Both the position numbers and the translations under genes were made by a program. Below, in pieces: positions 61,460 through 64,000 of a DNA stretch of 64,000 nt. The first letter of the stretch is position 1, and the number at the start of each line of letters is the position of its first letter. The notes beneath the pieces were generated by a model. It did no database searches. It was not told the DNA's origin and saw only the letters and a program-made list of their open reading frames with translations. This DNA is from a bacterium. GTDB taxonomy: Bacteria > Vulcanimicrobiota > Vulcanimicrobiia > Vulcanimicrobiales > Vulcanimicrobiaceae. The stretch spans positions 62,001-126,000 of the forward strand of contig JAJYRH010000003.1 of NCBI GenBank assembly GCA_021794205.1, given 5' to 3'.

Positions 61460-62962
61460 TTAGGGCTTGTACGACGCCACATCGGCCTCGGTGACTGCCG
61501 AGGCTTTGTTGGGCCCGAGGCCGCCGCGAATATAGCTGATCACCGCAGCGATATCCTTATTCGAGAGCGTCCCCTTCCAGGCGGGCATCTGGCCGTTGAA
61601 GGCGGCGCCGTTCACCGTGATCGCGCCGTTCTTGCCATCGAGCAGCACGCCGATGACCGCATGCGGGTCCCCGGTGACGAACGGATTGCCGGCGAGCGGC
61701 GGAATCGCCCCGGGCTGCCCCATGCCGTTGGCGGCGTGGCAACCGGCGCAGTTGCTGGCGTAGACGGTGGCGCCCGCTGCGATCAGCGGGTTCGCCGCCG
61801 CGGGTGCCGCAGCGCTCGATGCGCCGGCTGCCGCCGGTGCGGCGGCTGCCGGAGCGAGAGCCGTGGAGTTCGCCATCGCGAGCACTTGCGCTTCGGTCGG
61901 CGAGGGCGGTGCTGCGGCCTGTTTCGCTTGAATCGAGACTTGGCTGTAGATCGAGAGGCCCACGATCGCGACGAGCGCGACGATGGTGCTGACGATAATG
62001 CCGCCGCGCGCGGAGAGCGAACGCGTCGTGCTCCGGTCGAGCCACGGAATCGCGATGACGATCAGCAAGAAGAGCGTCGGGACGACGATCGTTGCGAGCA
62101 GATCGAGCGAGGGCGGGACGACGTTGAGCAAGCCGAAGAGCGCGAGGAAGTACCACGCCGGATACGGGATGAACGCGGTGTTCGTCGGGTCGGCTTTCGC
62201 ATCGAGGAAGGGCGGCGAGATGAACGCGAGCGCGACGATAATCGCGAAAACGATGAACGAAGCGAAACCGTCCATGAACATCTGGTCGGGCCAGAAGCGG
62301 CCGTTCTTCAATTTGCGCGGATCTTCGGCGATGGGGCCGGCGGGGCCGTTCCAGCGGAAGATCGCGAGGTGAGCGCCGACGAGCAGCACCATCACGGCGG
62401 GCATCAGCCACACGTGAATGCCGAAGAAGCGATTGATCGTTTCGGTGCCCATCGCGCCGCCGCCCTGAGCGATCTGTTGAATCAACGGGCCGGCGATCGG
62501 TGCGGTGCCGGTAATGTTCAACGCGACCTGCGAGGCGAAGTAGGCGTTCATATCCCACGGCAGCAGGTACCCGGTGAGCCCGAGCACCAGCGTGACGAGT
62601 AACAGGATGACGCCGACGACCCACTGCAGCTCGCGCGGCGACTTGTAGGCGCCCCAGACGAGAACTTGCAACAAGTGCAAGAAGACGAGCGCGATCATCG
62701 CCGATGCGCCCCAATAGTGAATCGCGAGGATCAGATGCGGCCAGAAATGCGTGTAGATCCAGGCCGTCGATTCCCAGGCCGTGTTTGCCGAGGGTGCGTA
62801 GAAAAACGTTAAGAAAATACCGGTGACGATCTGGAGGATCATCGCGAAGACCGTCGCGCTCCCGAAGACGTACCAGTAGCTCGCTCCGCCGGGGATATCT
62901 TCGACGAGGAAATCTTTCGTCATCGAGATGAAGCCGGTACGAGATTCAATCCAGTTCAGCAT
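61460..62962 (-). CDS. Cytochrome b fused to a c-type cytochrome (menaquinol:cytochrome c reductase)
   Basis: 500 residues. The first 370 are cytochrome b/b6 with at least eight membrane spans: heme ligands in HYWGASAMIALVFLH and IHVWLMPAVMVLLVGAH, the Qo motif as PYPAWYFL. A Pro/Ala linker of about 45 residues follows, then a cytochrome c domain with CAGCH (the heme site), GQPGAIPPLAG and GQMPAW. It forms the bc complex with the Rieske protein encoded upstream. AAGGAAGAG precedes the ATG. Confidence 0.93.
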   Translation of the reverse strand: MLNWIESRTGFISMTKDFLVEDIPGGASYWYVFGSATVFAMILQIVTGIFLTFFYAPSANTAWESTAWIYTHFWPHLILAIHYWGASAMIALVFLHLLQVLVWGAYKSPRELQWVVGVILLLVTLVLGLTGYLLPWDMNAYFASQVALNITGTAPIAGPLIQQIAQGGGAMGTETINRFFGIHVWLMPAVMVLLVGAHLAIFRWNGPAGPIAEDPRKLKNGRFWPDQMFMDGFASFIVFAIIVALAFISPPFLDAKADPTNTAFIPYPAWYFLALFGLLNVVPPSLDLLATIVVPTLFLLIVIAIPWLDRSTTRSLSARGGIIVSTIVALVAIVGLSIYSQVSIQAKQAAAPPSPTEAQVLAMANSTALAPAAAAPAAAGASSAAAPAAANPLIAAGATVYASNCAGCHAANGMGQPGAIPPLAGNPFVTGDPHAVIGVLLDGKNGAITVNGAAFNGQMPAWKGTLSNKDIAAVISYIRGGLGPNKASAVTEADVASYKP

Positions 62963-62990
62963 ATCGCTCTTCCTTGTCAGTGCCGTGCGG

Positions 62991-63662
62991 TTACGCGAGG
63001 TAGGAGATGACGATGCGATCGGGCGTCGTCGAGCGGTAGTGAATCCACATGACGTCGGCTTTGCCGTTCTGATCGCGCAGCGGCAACGGGTCGAGGCCGC
63101 GCGGCGCGGGGCCAGCCTCGTGCGTGCCGTCGAAATTGAATTGCGAGCCGTGGCACGGGCAGAGGAATTTGTTCGCCGTGGCGTTCCAGTTGAAACGACA
63201 GCCGAGGTGCGGACAGATCGGCGACATGATCACGAAGTTCATCGTAATGACTTCGTAGGGAACGCCGGCGGGCGAACCTTTCTTGAAAAGGTTCGGGCGC
63301 TTCGCTTCAAATTTTGCAGGATCGACTTTGATGCCCCAGACGTACTCCGGCGAGTCTTGCTCGGGGAGGTAATTATCTTTGCCTTTGAGGGTGAAGTCGA
63401 GTTTGACCGGCGTCGAGGTCGCGCTGTCGAGCAGTGCGTACTCTTTCGCGTCGAGCGGAGACCAGATGCCCTTCGAGTTTGCATCGGGAATCAGCGAGCC
63501 GACGATCGGGATCGCCAGCGAAAGGCCGATGACTCCGCCGATCGCCAAGGTGGCGTTCGCCATAAAGCGGCGGCGCGTGATCTCTTCGGGGGTTCCGGGG
63601 TCGTCGTAGGCGCTGGGCGCACCACGGTGGACGCCCGATGAGGCGTCTCCAGCTTTCGACAC
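62991..63662 (-). CDS. Rieske iron-sulfur protein of the bc complex
   Basis: 223 residues from GTG 63662, chosen because AGGAG lies 6 bases ahead; a TTG at 63686 would add eight residues. N-terminal RRRF with a hydrophobic helix (MANATLAIGGVIGLSLAIPIVG) is a Tat-type signal/anchor. Cluster ligands CPHLGC and CPCHGS are complete. It passes electrons from cytochrome b to the c domain. Confidence 0.95.
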   Translation of the reverse strand: MSKAGDASSGVHRGAPSAYDDPGTPEEITRRRFMANATLAIGGVIGLSLAIPIVGSLIPDANSKGIWSPLDAKEYALLDSATSTPVKLDFTLKGKDNYLPEQDSPEYVWGIKVDPAKFEAKRPNLFKKGSPAGVPYEVITMNFVIMSPICPHLGCRFNWNATANKFLCPCHGSQFNFDGTHEAGPAPRGLDPLPLRDQNGKADVMWIHYRSTTPDRIVISYLA

Positions 63663-63761
63663 GATGCTCTCCTGCAAATTTATCAAAGAGGGTGATATGG
63701 GCGGATTCTACCCGCGCGGAACCTGGCCTCCCTACGACTAGCGGCGCCTTCGGCGGATTCG

Positions 63762-64000
63762 CTAGACCTTATAGCTGTGGAGGCCGCTGATCCAGATATT
63801 GACGCCGAGGTAACAGAAAATAATCGAGACGAAGCCGAGAACGCTCACCCAACTCGTCCGGAGCCCGCGCCAGTGGTTGCGGGTGTGGAGATGCATGTAG
63901 GCGGCGTAGATGATCCAGGAAAAGAGCGCTGCGGTCTCCTTCGGATCCCACTGCCAATAGGCGCCCCACGCCTCCTTCGCCCACATCGCGCCGGTGATGA
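63762..64000 (-). CDS. C-terminal end of a cytochrome c assembly protein (CcsA/CcmC type)
   Basis: The gene enters from beyond the right edge. The last 78 or so residues show MWAKEAWGAYWQWDPKE, the WWD-type heme-handling motif, followed by TAALFSWIIYAAYMHLH and VLGFVSIIFCYLGVNIWISGLHSY. CcsA moves heme across the membrane to apo-cytochromes c, here likely the bc complex. The start is off the window. Confidence 0.93.
   Translation of the reverse strand, partial: ITGAMWAKEAWGAYWQWDPKETAALFSWIIYAAYMHLHTRNHWRGLRTSWVSVLGFVSIIFCYLGVNIWISGLHSYKV

Overview
The window is about 64 kb of GC-rich, gene-dense bacterial DNA. The organism looks like a diderm: it has TonB and a TonB-dependent receptor, lipoproteins and a formate dehydrogenase of the membrane type. 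Genes are short-spaced, often coupled by 4-base stop/start overlaps, and GTG or TTG starts are common. Gene content (C5 heme pathway, cytochrome b fused to cytochrome c, many secreted proteins of unknown type) would fit a poorly cultured phylum such as Eremiobacterota (WPS-2), but that placement is inference and not shown by any marker I can score by eye. I saw no rRNA, tRNA or CRISPR array.

Layout. 1-6 kb: a broken secreted-protein end, a FabG/PhaB-type reductase, a radical SAM/SPASM enzyme, an SDR, a DUF1761 membrane protein and pnp. 6-13 kb: an AT-richer accessory region of secreted proteins (a CHAP-like lipoprotein and partner, several orphans, an IS3 OrfA relic) and a four-gene minus-strand operon with two paralogous four-cysteine secreted mini-proteins, a 231-aa exported protein and a TonB-dependent receptor. 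13-24 kb: gamma-glutamyltransferase, a hicAB toxin-antitoxin pair, a split transketolase, rpsO, thioesterase, pirin and a run of small redox and hydrolase genes. 24-28 kb: a multi-sensor histidine kinase facing a diguanylate cyclase.

27.8-35 kb: a formate module reading OFA-type transporter, selenocysteine formate dehydrogenase (fdnG, with in-frame UGA and a SECIS hairpin), iron-sulfur subunit, NrfD-type membrane subunit and fdhD. 35-38 kb: COG4280 membrane protein and a phosphoesterase. 38-40.6 kb: ilvE, followed by a roughly 1.55-kb AT-rich segment bounded by a 27-base direct repeat of the ilvE 3' end and carrying an IS1380-family transposase relic and a lipoprotein gene. 40.6-48 kb: DnaQ-like exonuclease, a BMP-type ABC uptake operon ending in a class A beta-lactamase-like hydrolase, then DUF5069 and arginase.

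48-58 kb: palindromic tandem repeats, a TonB-like protein, a glutaredoxin, and a tightly coupled heme operon (sirC-hemC-hemD' fusion, hemB, mobA, hemL, hemA, cobA-hemD, DUF92). 58-64 kb: an ArnT-like glycosyltransferase, a PhzF isomerase, two exported proteins, and the start of a respiratory locus (cytochrome b/c fusion, Rieske protein, CcsA end).

The parts interlock: heme and siroheme synthesis, cytochrome bc components and cytochrome c assembly feed a respiratory chain; mobA, fdhD and the selenoprotein FdnG serve formate oxidation; and the TonB-like protein could energise the receptor of the mini-protein operon. The least described item is that mini-protein/TonB-receptor operon.
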